Shown here: one piece after another, positions 1 to 13,500 of the stretch
Numbering within the stretch: the first letter of the stretch is position 1
How the letters are laid out: each line of letters opens with the position of its first letter
Assembly (NCBI RefSeq): GCF_003576645.1
Contig: NC_044923.1
Location: forward strand, 18,224,233-18,288,232
Length of the DNA stretch: 64,000 nucleotides
Origin: Ipomoea triloba
Lineage: Eukaryota; Streptophyta; Magnoliopsida; Solanales; Convolvulaceae
Reading direction: 5' to 3'
Notes under the pieces: model-generated
What the model saw: only the letters and a program-made list of their open reading frames with translations
What the model was told of the DNA's origin: nothing
Databases searched by the model: none
Made by a program: the position numbers and the translations under genes

Positions 1-960
1 ATAATAATTGAACATAACAGATGGAAAGTCACCGGTGGACTATATCGTGGCGGTTTGAAACTGTCACTAAATAACAAAATAACCGCCGCTAATTAAATAA
101 CGTTTTTGGTGTAGTGAACATTTTTTTTTGAAGTATTCAATAAAATAATGAAATATCATGTATTAATTTTATTAGGAAAGTATAATTGTATAGCATAACT
201 CATTAATTAACACTCTCTCAGTCTCATTTTATGTGTCTGATTCGGTTAATGATGTTTGATTGGAGTTATTTTTAGTTCTATTTTTCATAATTTTAAATTT
301 AGTATTAGTATATAAAATTTATATATTTAGAAACTACATTAAAAGTATCATTAAACACAAAAATTAAAAATTAAAAATAATTTAAAAAAAGAAGCAAAAA
401 AGAAAGAATTAATTTGACCCATGAATAGTAAATAAGACATGTAAAATTAACTGAGGAGTATCAAAATTTAAACATTGATACAATTATAATTAATTTTAAT
501 AAAAATTCGATTCTATTTGATGTAGATTTTTTGGGTTGCCTTCTTGTCAAAGCTAAGTTATGGTGAAATGGGGCACAAATACCTTTGAACCACATTACAA
601 CTTCACAAAAGAGGAAATGAGAGAAGTCAAGATATGATTTGCCAAGAGAGTGCAGGCACTATCTTCTACACAAAAGATTCAAAAATGGAAATAAAAGAAA
701 AGAAAGAAAGCTACACCCTTCAAAACCTACCGCTAAAAATCTACAAATGGTTGGTATATATCACTAAATATCTCAAGATTCATCGAATTTCAGAACAAAA
801 ACAAATATTTTCACAACATTTTTTTTTTCAAAAAGAAACAAATTAAACAATCTTAAATAGGAATAAAATTTTACATACAAATTTATATACATTGATATAT
901 CTTTATTTTATTAAATCAAAACAAATTTAATCAATTCACAAGTAATTAGCAAATATAAAA
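1..960. other. AT-rich intergenic DNA, no gene seen
   Basis: This is simple AT-rich sequence. The only open stretch (around 634-846) is short, lysine-rich and shows no recognisable domain or splice context. I see no supportable gene, RNA or complete mobile element here. Confidence 0.6.
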
Positions 961-1117
961 ACGAGGTTTTCTCCTCGCCGGCAAAGGACAACAAGGAGGT
1001 AAACCAGCTTAGATTACCCATAGCTGACCGGCTCAAACTCGAGGGTTTGAGGATCGAACCTCCAACCTCTCGGTTGTAAGTAGAGTACTCTTACCACCTG
1101 GGTTGTCCTTACGGACT
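961..1117 (-). mobile_element. tRNA-derived SINE, copy 1
   Basis: Read on the minus strand, this begins with a tRNA-like head. It has a box A-like GGTGGTAAGAGTACTC and a box B-like GGTTCGATCC, followed by a tRNA-unrelated body ending at the left in GGCGAGGAGAAAACC. The same roughly 170-bp sequence recurs at 38396-38573 with a clear target duplication, which identifies it as a short interspersed element and not a functional tRNA gene. Flanking CAAGTAAT and CAAGTCAT may be a decayed target duplication. Confidence 0.75.
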
Positions 1118-2640
1118 GCAAGTCATGATTCTTTGGCTATCTGGTTGTCATATCCTAATTAAAACCAATTGGTGATAAGTAGAAACATTAACCATTTAAC
1201 TACATCCTCTATGGTAAGCCACAACGCCACGTCTTGAATCGAATAGGAGTTGAACTCGACCAATTCGATCGACGCCTAACATCAACATATAAAATTGTGT
1301 GTGTTGTTGGTCTTGTGTACATGAAATCGCAAGTGAGACAACAATTCGTACTTTTTAGTAAAAATGCAACAATTTTCTATGAGCCAACACATATTAATAA
1401 TGACATTTCAATGAAAAGTATTACATTATCTCTAATACTTTACGAAAAATAAATAATAATTTTCACTGAAAATATAATAGTTAATGATTCATAAAAAATA
1501 TTACTCTGTACATATTTATTAGTTTGTATTAAAAAGTATTACATATTTAAAAGCTATGTTATGTAAGAGTTTTGCCTAAATTTTTTGTGAAATTATGTAT
1601 ACAGATAAATATTTTTTCTTTAAACAATAAATAAATACAAAAAGATTCTCACCATAATTTTTCAAGCAAAAAATCTTTGTTTTAAAAAATGATAAATATG
1701 CCGTGTGTTGACTGTCCACGATAGCTAGTAAGGTCATAGTTATGTGTGCACAATAGATATGATTTATTAAATAATATTATAATATAGAGTATGATATGGG
1801 GAAAAAGAAATGTGGAAGATGCATATATGGGCGTTGCCATGCCTTCATTGAATTGCTAAAATGCAATGAGGAAAAGATGTTGAAGGAAGCTCAGCTCTCT
1901 CCCAATTGGCTGGATTCAATTGTGTGGTCGGTTGTATCATATCACAATTCTCATATATGGATATGATAAATTTCGTAAAATATAATGGTATTTAGGTCTT
2001 CAATTATGATTTTTTAAAAAAAATTAAAAATAAAAATATAGCGAGTCAATCCACTTTGTATAAAAAAAAAAAAAAGATCGAGATGTATTTATATTTAACG
2101 ACATTTCAACGATTTTTTTGACTAAGGACAAAAAATGACCATGTCACAAACTATGACCAAATGTAGGTGTTTTGAAAAAAAAAAAAAAAGAAAAAGAAAC
2201 TATCACCTATAAATTTAGGACAAAAATGAAATTAACTCTAGTAATATTGATAAATATATAAATAAATAAATAAAAATAATACAAGCATTAGGTGGCTCAT
2301 AAAGTGAGAGCAATAAAGTTAGTGCCTCCCTTAGCTTGGTTTTCAATTGAATTCTGTGGTCTTCATCAAAATAGAAACCATAAATATCTTTTGATTTTTA
2401 TATAAAAAATACTTATTAATAAATGCCCATGAGATACTTGTTAAGGTGAAACAAATAAATTATAGTGAAAATTCTACAACAATGAATGATAAAAAATCTT
2501 CACTATAAAAAATAAAGAATGGTGATATATATATATTTGTAAGTTGAGATATTGCTACTATCTCTTTCTATCTATTTATAATATTTTCATTTTTACTATT
2601 TGACATTGTGAAAAACTTTTGCTTTAAATTGAACTTGGGA
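1118..2640. other. Intergenic DNA, nothing recognised
   Basis: AT-rich sequence with homopolymer runs. The short frame at 1234-1452 has no family resemblance and no signal or splice support. Confidence 0.55.
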
Positions 2641-2644
2641 AAAG

Positions 2645-2803
2645 GGAAAATCACCATTTTGGTCGCTCAATTGTTTTTAACTGTTAATGTAGTCTTTAGT
2701 TTTCAATTTCAACTAATTTGATACTCGAATCATTTAAAATTTCGTGAATTAAACCTTTCGTAGGCACTACATATTGAGGGATCAAAATGGTGATTTCTCC
2801 TTT
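2645..2803. mobile_element. Small MITE
   Basis: Both ends carry the same inverted sequence. The left end reads AAAATCACCATTTTGGTC, and the right end read in reverse gives GAAATCACCATTTTGATC. The element is about 160 bp with no coding capacity, as expected for a miniature inverted-repeat transposable element. No clear target duplication was found. Confidence 0.6.
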
Positions 2804-5155
2804 GAAAAAATTAAGAATAAATCTTGTGTAATATTGCTTTCACACGAGGTGGGATTTATCAATAATATTAGTTATTGTACAATTGAAGGCATGAGACATG
2901 AGCTATACTAAAAGGGGTTAACCTTGTTTTTAAAAAAAAGGACTTTAGACGAGTAATCGTAGAGCGAGCATGACTCTATTATGTTAGTTCAATGGCTTAT
3001 GTGAGGTATATGTTAGAGAGGGCTGGTTGCAAATTTATTGGATGCTTGCAAATGTAGCATCAAATGATCTGGGGAGCTTAAATTGGTGAATATTTTTTTT
3101 TTTTTGAAAACAAATTGGTGAATATTTTTAAAAGTGTTTATCAATATTTTTAAATTTGGTGAATATATGAGTTTCGAAGATAAAGTTGCCAAAGCTTTCA
3201 TTTCATTCATGTCATGCTACTTTTAAAGTCGGTCGATGACCCCAATAATTTGGGATATTCATAACTTTTAAATGAAGAAAACTTCATTTTTGATTTAAAA
3301 TACTTTTTAATTATTTTAAAATCTTTAATTAATTGGTAATTATATGTATGTATTCATTTTAACTAAATTCCAATATCATTTACAATTAATGATCTGTAAT
3401 AAATTTGTGGGAAAATTAAAGAGGAGATTGAGAAATAAAATAGAAAAAGAAAAGAAAATAAACTTGAAAATACCTAGTTAAGTAGTACCATCATTAGGTA
3501 AATATAGAAGGAGAATGTAATAACTCTCATAAATGAGATACTAATGATTTCCTCTTCTATTTGTGAAGAAAATTATTTAAATTAATATTTGAAACTAATA
3601 TCATACATTATTTCAAATTGAATTTTTTAAAAATTTAAACTAAAAATTAGTTAATTATAGATGAGAGTTATAATTCTATAATTAATCATGAGATAATCAC
3701 ACATTATGTAATTTAGTTTCTCATTTTTAATTTTAGTTAATATGTGGTCCATCAAATGTTCGTTCTGTTGTAAATCTAGCCCCTCAAGTTTTAAACATGG
3801 TTAATCTAGTCCCTCAATATCAACTTCCATTTCAAAAATTGGGAGACTAGATTAACCATTTTTACAACTCAATGGACTAGATTTACAATGTAATAAATAA
3901 TTGTGTAATTACGTTATACATTAACTAAAAATGAAAATAACTACTCAAGCTCTGCGACTACTAAGCACCATGTTGCTGTGCATTCATGTAGTACTTACGA
4001 TGTTGTGCATTCATGTAGAACATACGGTGCATTCCTTCATAATTAGTTTGCAGGTTCACACAGGAAGACTGGTTCTCATTTGAACGCAACACACATACAC
4101 ACACATTCAATATTATTTTGTGGGAAGTTGTATTGAAATGGTGAAAGTGAGAGATTAATATAATAGTCCGTAATGAGATAGAAACATGAATCATGTGGCC
4201 GCTTAGAGTTAATGATGATATGAGATGCGACTGATAACAACCAATTAAGCTAAGCAGCAATTCTCAGCCGTCATTAAGCACTAATTTGAAATCATTTGTT
4301 GCTGTTCTTGCTAGGCACTATATGCATGTAAAACGTTCCTTTCAATGGGATCTTTAATTTAGTGCTATGCATGTGATTTACTTTCTTCATATAGAATTCT
4401 TTGTTAAATATATTATGGACTTTATACTCTTCATTCTTGAAACAGAAAATTAACTTACAACTTGTCAATCAAGTTTTCTTTATTTGTTGTGATAGATGAA
4501 TTATTTATGCATGATCTAAGGAATTATTTATAATGATTTAATAGTGAAAAAAAAATTAAAATTATTGATATTAATAGTAATGTGATATAAATAGGTGATA
4601 TTATTATGTAAATTTAAAATTTTCATATTTAGTTTTTTTAAATACTATCGACTTTATTACAAAGTAGTATATGTTTAATATACTTTTTCTATACTTAATC
4701 TTTGCTTTTTTAATAATTATAAAATTAAAATAATTAATTATAGATAAGTGAATAAAATAATAGATGATATGTAGGAGTAGGACACACAATAAAAGGGAGA
4801 AAAGGATTATAAAGAAAATATGAGAGGAGATTATATGATAATGTGAAAGAGTTGGGCTCACAAATTGGAGTAAGCATTACAATAATAACGTAACTCTCTT
4901 TTTCGAGAATAACGGTGAAACATTTTTCGGCAAGAAATTTTTCGACATAACATTTTTGGGCGATAGTTAGTTGTATTTGTACAAGCTCAAAGATTATAGA
5001 TAGTTTGCAAAATTATCGGATCACTTATGACAAATTTATAGCAACATTGAGCAAAAATATAAACAACGTGATATGATGAGTAACCTTCTTGAATTGTTTA
5101 ACATGTGAATTGATGCTAGAAATCTATGCGACAATTTTATCCCCAAATATATCAT
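2804..5155. other. Intergenic DNA with repeat fragments
   Basis: No gene is seen. A foldback at about 3740-3890 has complementary arms around the phrase for AATCTAGTCCCTCAA and looks like a MITE remnant. At 3961-4095 several short GCATTCATGTAG units match the array type found in SCPL gene D intron 6. The remainder is AT-rich with no recognisable structure. Confidence 0.5.
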
Positions 5156-5220
5156 AATTGAGACAAGTAAGTTTTGACGCGGACATGACGCCTCCGCGTC
5201 AAAACTGACTTGCGTCAATT
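5156..5220. repeat. Long near-perfect hairpin
   Basis: Positions 5164-5183 and 5193-5212 are inverted copies matching at 19 of 20 bases (CAAGTAAGTTTTGACGCGGA on the left arm) around a 9-base loop. The match extends outward with mismatches to 5156 and 5220, giving a stem of about 28 bp. It could be a MITE core, a small-RNA precursor or a recombination scar. Nothing in the sequence decides which. Confidence 0.7.
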
Positions 5221-5407
5221 CTGGCGTGAGTTACATACGCTAAAACAAATATGAATTATATTAGGAAAAACAAACCATTGTAAACGCGAAAATTTTAAAT
5301 TGTATATTCAAAATTCAAAGTATATTGATTACAATGAAGTAGTATGTATTAAACAAAAAATGGGTACAATCTTTGTGTAGAAGTCCTCTGATTTTCTACT
5401 AGAAATA

Positions 5408-5610
5408 TACTGATCGGAAGCATGCCGAATTAGAAGTATACCAAGTTCAGAGTATGATGAACTAGAAGTATGCCGAGCTATGCCGAATTGGAAGTATGCC
5501 AAGTTCGGAGTATGCCGAACTGGAAGTATGTCGAGTTGTGCGAGTTCGGAGTATGCCGAGTTGTACCGAGTTCGGAGTATGTCGAACTGGAAGTATGCCA
5601 AATTGCTAAA
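5408..5610. repeat. Degenerate minisatellite
   Basis: Short units of the type AGTATGCCGAACTGGA and AGTATGCCGAGTTCGG alternate for about 200 bp. Apparent reading frames here on both strands are produced by the repeat and are not genes. Confidence 0.75.
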
Positions 5611-6957
5611 GGGCCTCCGGAGTTATGTGGCTTGTTCTTCAATGAAGGGCTTATATTGCAAGCGTGCTCCCGACGCAGACTGCAAGCGTGTCCCTCGTTG
5701 CAAATATATTGCAAGCGTATCCTATCAGTGAGATGCTGATCTTCAGAGTTTCAAAGTCTTCTAATCTTCAATGCCTTAATGTCGGGTGTGTAGAAAAAAT
5801 CTAACAAACACTATCCCTTGATACCACTATTTATAGTGATGGGTGTGTAGAAAAAATCTAACAAACCCTATCCCTTGGATTTAATTTAATATTTTGAATT
5901 AAATACAAGGAATGTATCGGGACACCATCATGTCAATTGTCAAGGTTCATGATTTTATATTTTCGAACCAATTTATTATTTATATCATCCACAATTTTCT
6001 CAAAATTATATAATCCACATATAATTTTGATCGGTCAAAGCCCGTCAATTTAAATGGTCCAATGGACCCAAATAGCCTAGTCCAACACAATTAATTATTC
6101 CTCAATTTGGGCCAACAAACAATTATTCTTAATTAATTAATTAGACCAATTAATAATTTATTGGGGTATTAAATCATCCCAATTAAATAAATATTAGTAC
6201 AATTAACAAAATTAAAGTAACTAATCACCCATCACAACCCAATAGCCCACAAATCAATCCCTTTAATTTTCAATGCTAACGACCATTTTTTCCTGCAAAA
6301 AGGGTAACCCATTTTTGTTTTTCATTTTCTTGTCCAAGTGCAAGAAACTCGACATTTGTGTCCAAGTCATTATTATTCTCAGCGAAATAAGCTATTTTCT
6401 TGTTTACATGTGTTTGATTGCTTAGTTTCTTGTTCATTTCTTAATGATAATGTCTAATTGCTTGTAATTGCATATTATGTGTCATAATCATCAGACCAAG
6501 AGAACGGCATAACACCCATACCCACCGCAAAAATTCTACACCATGAGTAGAAGTCGACCTTTGGCTGAATGAGTACAAAGCGATCAAATTGTTACAAATA
6601 TGATAATATGAAAAAAAAAACTTTTGATAAAAAATATTAATCTTTTAATCATTATTGATATGAATCAAACTGAAGAACAAGAAAAGAAAAACTATCATAT
6701 TAGCGTAAACAAATTAAACATTATTCTATATGGCTAAAAAAATATCAAACTATTAACTATCAAATTGATGTTTACCTGGTGATCAAAAGGATACTTATGA
6801 ATTTTTTTCTTTCTATAAAAAGGTGATAAAGAAACCTTTTATACAAATGGATAGATGATTTAGTAAGAGTTCTAAGTACCTTATAGCAACTTCACCAAAG
6901 AAACAAGGCTGGTCTGGCCACTCGCTTTCCAGCTGCAAAGTTGTACCTGTACCTAGA
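5611..6957. other. Intergenic DNA with a short direct repeat
   Basis: GGTGTGTAGAAAAAATCTAA occurs twice, near 5783 and 5842, on either side of a phrase resembling a retrotransposon leader. No coding region is recognisable. The last 60-100 bp probably hold the 3' untranslated region of the adjacent minus-strand porin gene. Confidence 0.45.
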
Positions 6958-9620
6958 TCAGGGCTTGACCACTACAGCCAATCCAATCTTGGCACTCTTC
7001 TCAACTGCCCTAGTATCCACTTCACCAGTGATCGTGAAGACTGATCTTGGGCAGCATTGGTGTTGGATGAGAGCAGTTGCTATGCCACGGTTGTTAACCT
7101 TAGCCTTCACTGTTGTCAATGGGTCCAGCGAGTGCTGTGTCCCAATGGTTAGAGTATTCTCATCACTTGAGAAGTTGCGAGTAAATTCTGTACCAGCAGC
7201 TGTATTTGTCATTGGGCTCACTGAGTGGTAGTAGGAAGCTGTAAGGGTGTCCCCACTATTCCTGCATTCAAAAGAGTCGCATAATCGAAACCAGCTTGGT
7301 TGGCGTGAGCGGCCATGCACTCCTCCCTTAAGAGAGGTCGAGAATTCAAACTCCCTCTCGTATGAAAAAACCAATCTAACCAAAAAAGAGTCACAGAATC
7401 GTGCCAAAATAAGAATTAGATGCAAGAATGAACATGTGGAATTCATTTCTGTCCATAATTCACAGTATATGTAGTTCGCGGAACGGATTTTGGGGGAGTA
7501 GGATAATTATTCCATAAGGAATGAAGCCAGGAATAGAATAGGAATTCCATTATATTGTTTGGTTTACTGAGGTGACTTTTGGTTTGAGGAATAGACAAGG
7601 AATGGAATAGACTCGAGAATTGTATTCTAATGTTTGGTTGGTTTAAGGAATTGAAATAAAATAAGTAGAAATGCAAGCCATCAAAACCTTAGAAGTTGCA
7701 AGGGAACACTTGAAAACAACTGGACGAAAATCCAGAGATGCATTTGAAATTTTGAATACTCACAATGTTAAAGAAGCTATTAAATCAGAGGTGGAGAAAC
7801 TCATGCCAGCATTGCATTTGATGAAATTCCCGGTTGCAGTGTTATATGAGAGATCCGATCCCAGAGCAAGAGAGTTGTTTCCAACAACACCAGAGAAATT
7901 GACAAGTGGACTTGCAGTGAGTCCTATGCTCGTACTGATCCCTACATACTCATTCAAGTATTGGAGCTCTACCTGTTAGCCATTTAAATATTATTCAGTC
8001 CTAATCATCTCTGTGGTTTCAACACAGAGACAATAATGCAAAAAGAAATGATCAAATTCACCAAAGAAGATACCATCATCTTTGTGGTTTCAACAAAGAG
8101 ACAATAATGCGAAAAGAAATTATCAAATGCTCCAAAGAAGATACCTTGCCAGATCTCTGGTCTGGAACAATAAAGCTAAGGACTGTCTTCAGTCCTGGGA
8201 CAGCTTCGTCAACAGTGATAGTTGTGTAAAGCTGCATAGTAAATTAATTTACCATCCAAATGTCAAATTTCCCTGTGACTCAAACTCTTACTGGAAAAAA
8301 GAAAGTATTGTCTTTCAATTTAAGGAAAAGGAAGTCAATCTCATCAAAATCGAACTGACAAAATTATGTTCTTCAGACCAGCAGCACGCAACTTTGAACA
8401 TTTTGATGGGAAGAAAGAAAAGCAAAAGGTTTAGGTCAATCATATTAGACATAAAAACTAGAGATATTGTCACAACCCAATGAAGAAAACATGTACTGAG
8501 GAAGAGTCTAAAGTTTGGATAACCAGAAGAGAACAAATAAATACTCCAAAAGAATCATTAATTGCTACGCTTGACATTCATTAAATGCTCACCTAGCACA
8601 CAAGTTGGCTAGAGTAACTTATCTAAGATGTTTTACAAAAACAATGAATATAGATAACTGACAAAACATAACAAAAAATGAATGAATAAATAAATAATGA
8701 GGTCACTGCAAGAATGCACGATACTAATACAATATCCCCCTAGCCCCTACCCCACTCAGCCACTCCACCTTGCAGGTGCTGTAAACACAACTTAGTGCAA
8801 CTCTTTCACACAATGTTCTCAAGTTTCAAGAACAAATTGAAAAGGAAGGATGGAGGAGGGAATTGAAAGAATAAACAAGCTTCAAGACTCACATTAGAGC
8901 TGGTGTCCACTTTAACATCAGTTACGATATTCTTGCTCTTTAGCTGGGTGCTAACATCGGCTAAATATAAATCACCTTTCTTAACACCAGATGAAGTAAC
9001 AGCCTGAAATAAATGGGAAAAATGATAGCCAAGACAATTGTATCATCAAACTGAATTTTAACAATCAATACATAAAAGGATATGCTAAAATCAAACAAAC
9101 ATTATAAATGCAAGTCCACTTACAAAAGCAGATCCACAAAAGGACTCCTCTACCAATATAAAACACAGAATTCCAGCCAGCCAGCCAGCACAATAGTTAT
9201 AGTAATCAACTAAGGTTCTCTTCATGTTTCCATCAATTTACTCAACTAACTAGTTATGTACGGAGTAGTTAACTAATCACATTTATTCAAAGTTCAAACA
9301 GTTAAATATCAAAATTTCAAATAAAATTAGAATCATTCGTGCGTGTGTGTGAGTACATAGATACATACATACATACATAAGGAGCGGGAAAAAGAGACTG
9401 ACCACTCCATTGGAGTTGCAAGTAGTGACGGTGAACTTGTGATCGGTCACGTAGTCGTTGTAGAGAAGATCTGAAACAAAAATAATTTACATTTCAGCCG
9501 ATTCAATGCACACAAATGTATATAACTAAAACACAGTTTTATAGAACAGAAAAAAAAAAATTGAAAATGACCTCTGGCCTTTTTGCCGATGTCGGAGTAA
9601 AGACCGGGGACTTTCACCAT
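6958..9620 (-). CDS. Mitochondrial outer-membrane porin (VDAC)
   Basis: This is a voltage-dependent anion channel, a beta-barrel pore that passes metabolites such as ADP, ATP and organic anions through the outer mitochondrial membrane. Six exons join in frame on the minus strand: 9620-9572, 9470-9403, 9003-8893, 8231-8145, 7972-7764 and 7261-6958. Together they make 828 bases, or 275 residues plus a TGA stop, which is the usual length for plant VDACs. The start MVKVPGLYSDIGKKAR is the characteristic N-terminal helix. Other recognisable parts are FSGVVG in exon 5, and GTQHSLDPLTTVKAK and the VVVKP end in exon 6. All introns are GT-AG. An unusual stretch is QHQCCPRS in exon 6, where family members normally carry a Trp-Arg pair. 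No stop or frameshift is present, so the gene looks functional. Which VDAC isoform it is cannot be settled from sequence alone. Confidence 0.93.
7485..7680. repeat. MITE-like sequence in porin intron 5
   Basis: GGAATGGAATAG-type phrases and TTTGGTTGG/TTTGGTTTA ends occur in opposite senses, resembling the common dicot MITEs that begin with TGTTTGGTT. Boundaries are unclear. Confidence 0.35.
8004..8145. repeat. 71-bp tandem duplication at porin intron 4 donor
   Basis: Positions 8004-8074 and 8075-8145 are diverged copies of one unit that includes TGTGGTTTCAAC and CCAAAGAAGATACC. The second copy contains the real splice donor of porin exon 4 (GTATC at 8144 on the minus strand). The first copy therefore supplies a second GTATC further into the intron. 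Use of the duplicate would add 71 bases and shift the frame. Confidence 0.75.
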
Positions 9621-10502
9621 TTCCACTGTTCGTTTCACCGGAGCTTGTAGAGAAGGGAATGATGGCCAAAAGGGGTTTTGATTTTCAGTTGCAGAGAGAA
9701 TCGGAGCTCTCAGCTCTATGTTGAACGATAATTTTACCTCAACCACGAAACTTTCAATTTGGCCCTCAATATGTTTAATATTTGTTTAGTTTCATTTTTC
9801 AAAGGATCAAATATAATTTTACTTGTCAGCAATTCTTTTAATATTTTGGAGATTAATAATGTGTAATTTCTTATTAGATAACTTATCATTTTTAATGTTA
9901 AAAATAGTTTTGACTGGATGCATGAGTTGGTCCGAACTTCGAAGAGAATCTCTCAATTTTGACACCCACCTTTAACCTCAGTCACTTAAGGCATTGGCCG
10001 TGACCTGGACTGAGCTGGGTTTTTCTTAGGTTAGGTCGCTTACGACCCATGACACGATAACTTATAATGTGGGCTCGTTTCGATTAGGAATATAGAAATT
10101 CGATCGTGTTAAAAGAAAATTGTGTTTAGAAAATTCATTGAATAAATAAAAATTATGGCTCGCCCCTTTTATTAAGCAATTTTTATTTACTAAAATACAT
10201 CAGTGTAAAAAGTTGAAGACGTTAATTAACTGCCAACCTCTAATTAGTGAATGGCCATCCACACTTCCCGCCATTACACGCATCCTCAAACATATGTTTT
10301 TCCCTCCACTACTATAGGAATATATGACTCTGTATATATGTGTGTCTAACCTGGTTGTGTTTCTTAATGCTTGGGAGCTAATTCCCACAGCAAAATCCCA
10401 ATTACAACTATATCTATATACATAGACATAGGGGTATCTATAGATTAGCAAATTAAAAGTGGAAAGACCAAAGAATTGATCTTTGGAAATTAATTAGCGA
10501 GT

Positions 10503-13500
10503 ATGAGGGGGTTGATCAAGAACCAGCAGATTTCAATTTACTTGTTCTTTCTCCTCCTTGTAGTTGCTGCTACATTGCAGGCGGATATCGCAGAATATGA
10601 CGCCTATTTGAAGAAGAAAGCCGATGAAGCCTTGCAATCGTCCCTGCAGGCTTACTACGACAATCCTGAGGAAGTCACAGATGATTTTAATGCGGAAGTT
10701 GGACAGTAAGTCCCTTTTTAATTAATTACTACGTATATATTAAACGTACAATACTGATGGAATATATAAGTTTGTACCCCACATCTAAGGCCTCACGTCT
10801 CTTGTCTTGAAGAACGGGTGAATAGGGATAAATCACAGAATATGTTTAATGCTGGTTTATTTCTTAGGTTCTTACCCTTTGCAAGCCGGGTTCGAACCCA
10901 GGCATTTGTTGGCCACAACAATCACACTTGACTTTCACCACTAAGTTATGTCTTCGGACATATGGAATATATAAGTTTGAATCTAAAACCAAAAAATATC
11001 TCGGGACCAGATGGAATATATAAGTTTGAATCTAAAACCTAATGGTCCTTACCTTCCTACTTTGGGGAGCTTGTGAGAGGAGGTAAATGGTGTCTCAGTG
11101 GTACAGTGATATCCTTTGTAGGGTTCGAACCCAGGCATTTATTGGCCACCACAACCACACTCAAGCTTTCACCATTGAATTATGTCCTAGGACCAAATGA
11201 AATATATAAGTTTGAATTTTAAACTTAAGGATACTTATTTCCCTACTCTGGTGAGCTTCTGAGAGCGCATTTGCTGACCACCACAGTCACACTCAAACTT
11301 TCACCTAAGGGTCCTCACCCTCCCTGCTATGCTCTGGGAAGCTTGTGAGAGAAAGTAAATTGTGCCATGACAGTGACACAGTAATCTTAGTGCTTGTTTA
11401 TTTTCTAGAATTTTACACTTTGAGGGTTTGAACCCGAGCATTTACTGATCACCACAGCCACACTCAGACTTTCATGTACAACTGAGATATGCCCTGGGAC
11501 AATAGAATATATATAATGATAGAAGTGTGTTAATGCATGCAGTACGATAATGAATTGGACCACTACGAGAAGGCACCTTAAAGAAAAAAGGGGAAGCCAT
11601 TGCAAGGCAACAAACCCCATAGACAGATGCTGGAGGTGCGATCGGAACTGGGCAAAGAACAGAAAGAGGCTAGCGCTCTGCGCCCGCGGCTTCGGGCGTG
11701 GCACCACGGGGGGAATAAAAGGCCGATTTTACGTGGTAACCGATTCATCTGATAACGATCTGGAGAATCCCAGGCCAGGAACGCTTCGATACGCAGTGAT
11801 TCAAGAAGAGCCACTTTGGATCATCTTCAAGAAATCAATGGTAATAACACTTAAGCAGGAGCTGATTATAAATCACGACAAAACCATTGATGGGCGAGGG
11901 GTGTCTGTGCACATTGCGTATGGTGCTGGGTTGACCATACAGTTTGTGAGGAATGTGATCATCCATGGCATTAAGATTCACCACATTTTGCCCAAAATGG
12001 GTGGGATGATTAGGGACTCTGTGAATCATATTGGGCTCAGGACGATGAGCGATGGAGATGGGATCTCCGTCTTTGGGTCTAACCATGTCTGGCTTGACCA
12101 TCTCACCATGTCCAAATGCAGTGATGGACTCATCGACGCAATCATGGCTTCCACTGCTATCACCATCTCAAACTGCAAATTCAATCACCACGACCACGTA
12201 AGTTATTAATTAATTAATCATGCGTGCATGCATATATATTTTTTTATTTTCAAAAAGTACTGACGTACAACATAACTAACTGTTGGGAGATCGGTAAAGG
12301 GTCAAGCCCAACACAAGGTAATTAGGAGATTGTTAGGTGAATGCTTGAATGCGTGAGTTGTAAGCCTGGGATCTTAACAAGTGGTATTTTGAATCCCAAC
12401 AAGGGTGAAAACTGTGCCATTAATGCTGCTGGCAGGTGTTGGGGAATTGTCCACACAAGGTGACTAGAGGAATGGGTTAATGACTGAAATGGACAAAGGT
12501 TAAAGACGAGTGGATTGGATAAAAATATGCACTTTTTAAAACTTATACATTCTTATACATTTTTTGGGAAAACTCCATTAATACGAGAAATGCAAGTCCC
12601 AATATAGTTTTTCCAAAAAAAATGTACAAATTTTAAAAAAGTGTCTATTTTTGTATGTTCCTCTCAATTTTTGCCCTTTCAGCCAATACCCATGAGAGGA
12701 ATTGAGCTGCAGTTGAAGCTAGTCGGTGTTAGGAAATTGTCCAGCACCACGTAACTAAGGAAATTGTTGTGTAGAGGGTTGAACGACCAAGTCCAACACT
12801 TTGCCTCCCGAAAATGTAAGGGTATAAGAAAAAAAAAATTCTCTAGTCGTACTTGATCTAACCAGTAGTACCCGAGCCAAGTAACGGGTTCGAGCTCCAA
12901 TAAAAACTCTGCAATTAAGACTGGCAGGTAGGGATGGCAATTCAACCCGCCCCCGACGGGAAAAATCGATCCCCGCTCCGATGGGGGCGGGTTCGGGGAA
13001 TTATTTCAGGGAACGGGGACGGGGAGGGTATTCCCCGCCCCGACCCCGACCCCGATCCCCGCCCCATCCCCGATTTCCCGTATATTATTATATTATATAT
13101 TATATATTATTTATATACCAAGTATATAAGAAATTAAAAGTTAAAATCCTAGAAGTTCATTTGTTTTGTTATGAACTTATATTTGGACTTTGGACTTTGA
13201 AGGAGTTTGAAACAATTTAAAGTGTTTGGGCATTTTATGATTATGTATTATTGTTTGAAAGTTTGAAACTTTGGATATTCATAGTAAGTTTGAAACTTTG
13301 GATATTTTAATTTTATTGATTTAATGTATGTTGAATTTGGACTTTGTTTAAGGATTCAATGTTTAGTTTCTTTTTTATAATATTAGTTTTTTTTAATTTA
13401 CATAATTCAACAAAATTCTAGCGGGGATTCCCCGTCCCCGAAAAATCCCCGCCGGGGAACGGGGTGGGGACGGGGAATGTGGAGGGATTTCGGGGACGGG

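Noticed and set aside
961..1117. tRNA gene on the minus strand
   Set aside because: The box A and B-like sequences are part of a dispersed element with a longer body and, at 38396, a target duplication. No complete cloverleaf can be formed.
3961..4260. 99-residue minus-strand frame
   Set aside because: Its end is made of the ATGTAG-type short repeats, and nothing else in it is recognisable.
5329..5739. Overlapping frames on both strands around 5.5 kb
   Set aside because: Created by the minisatellite. No codon or domain support.
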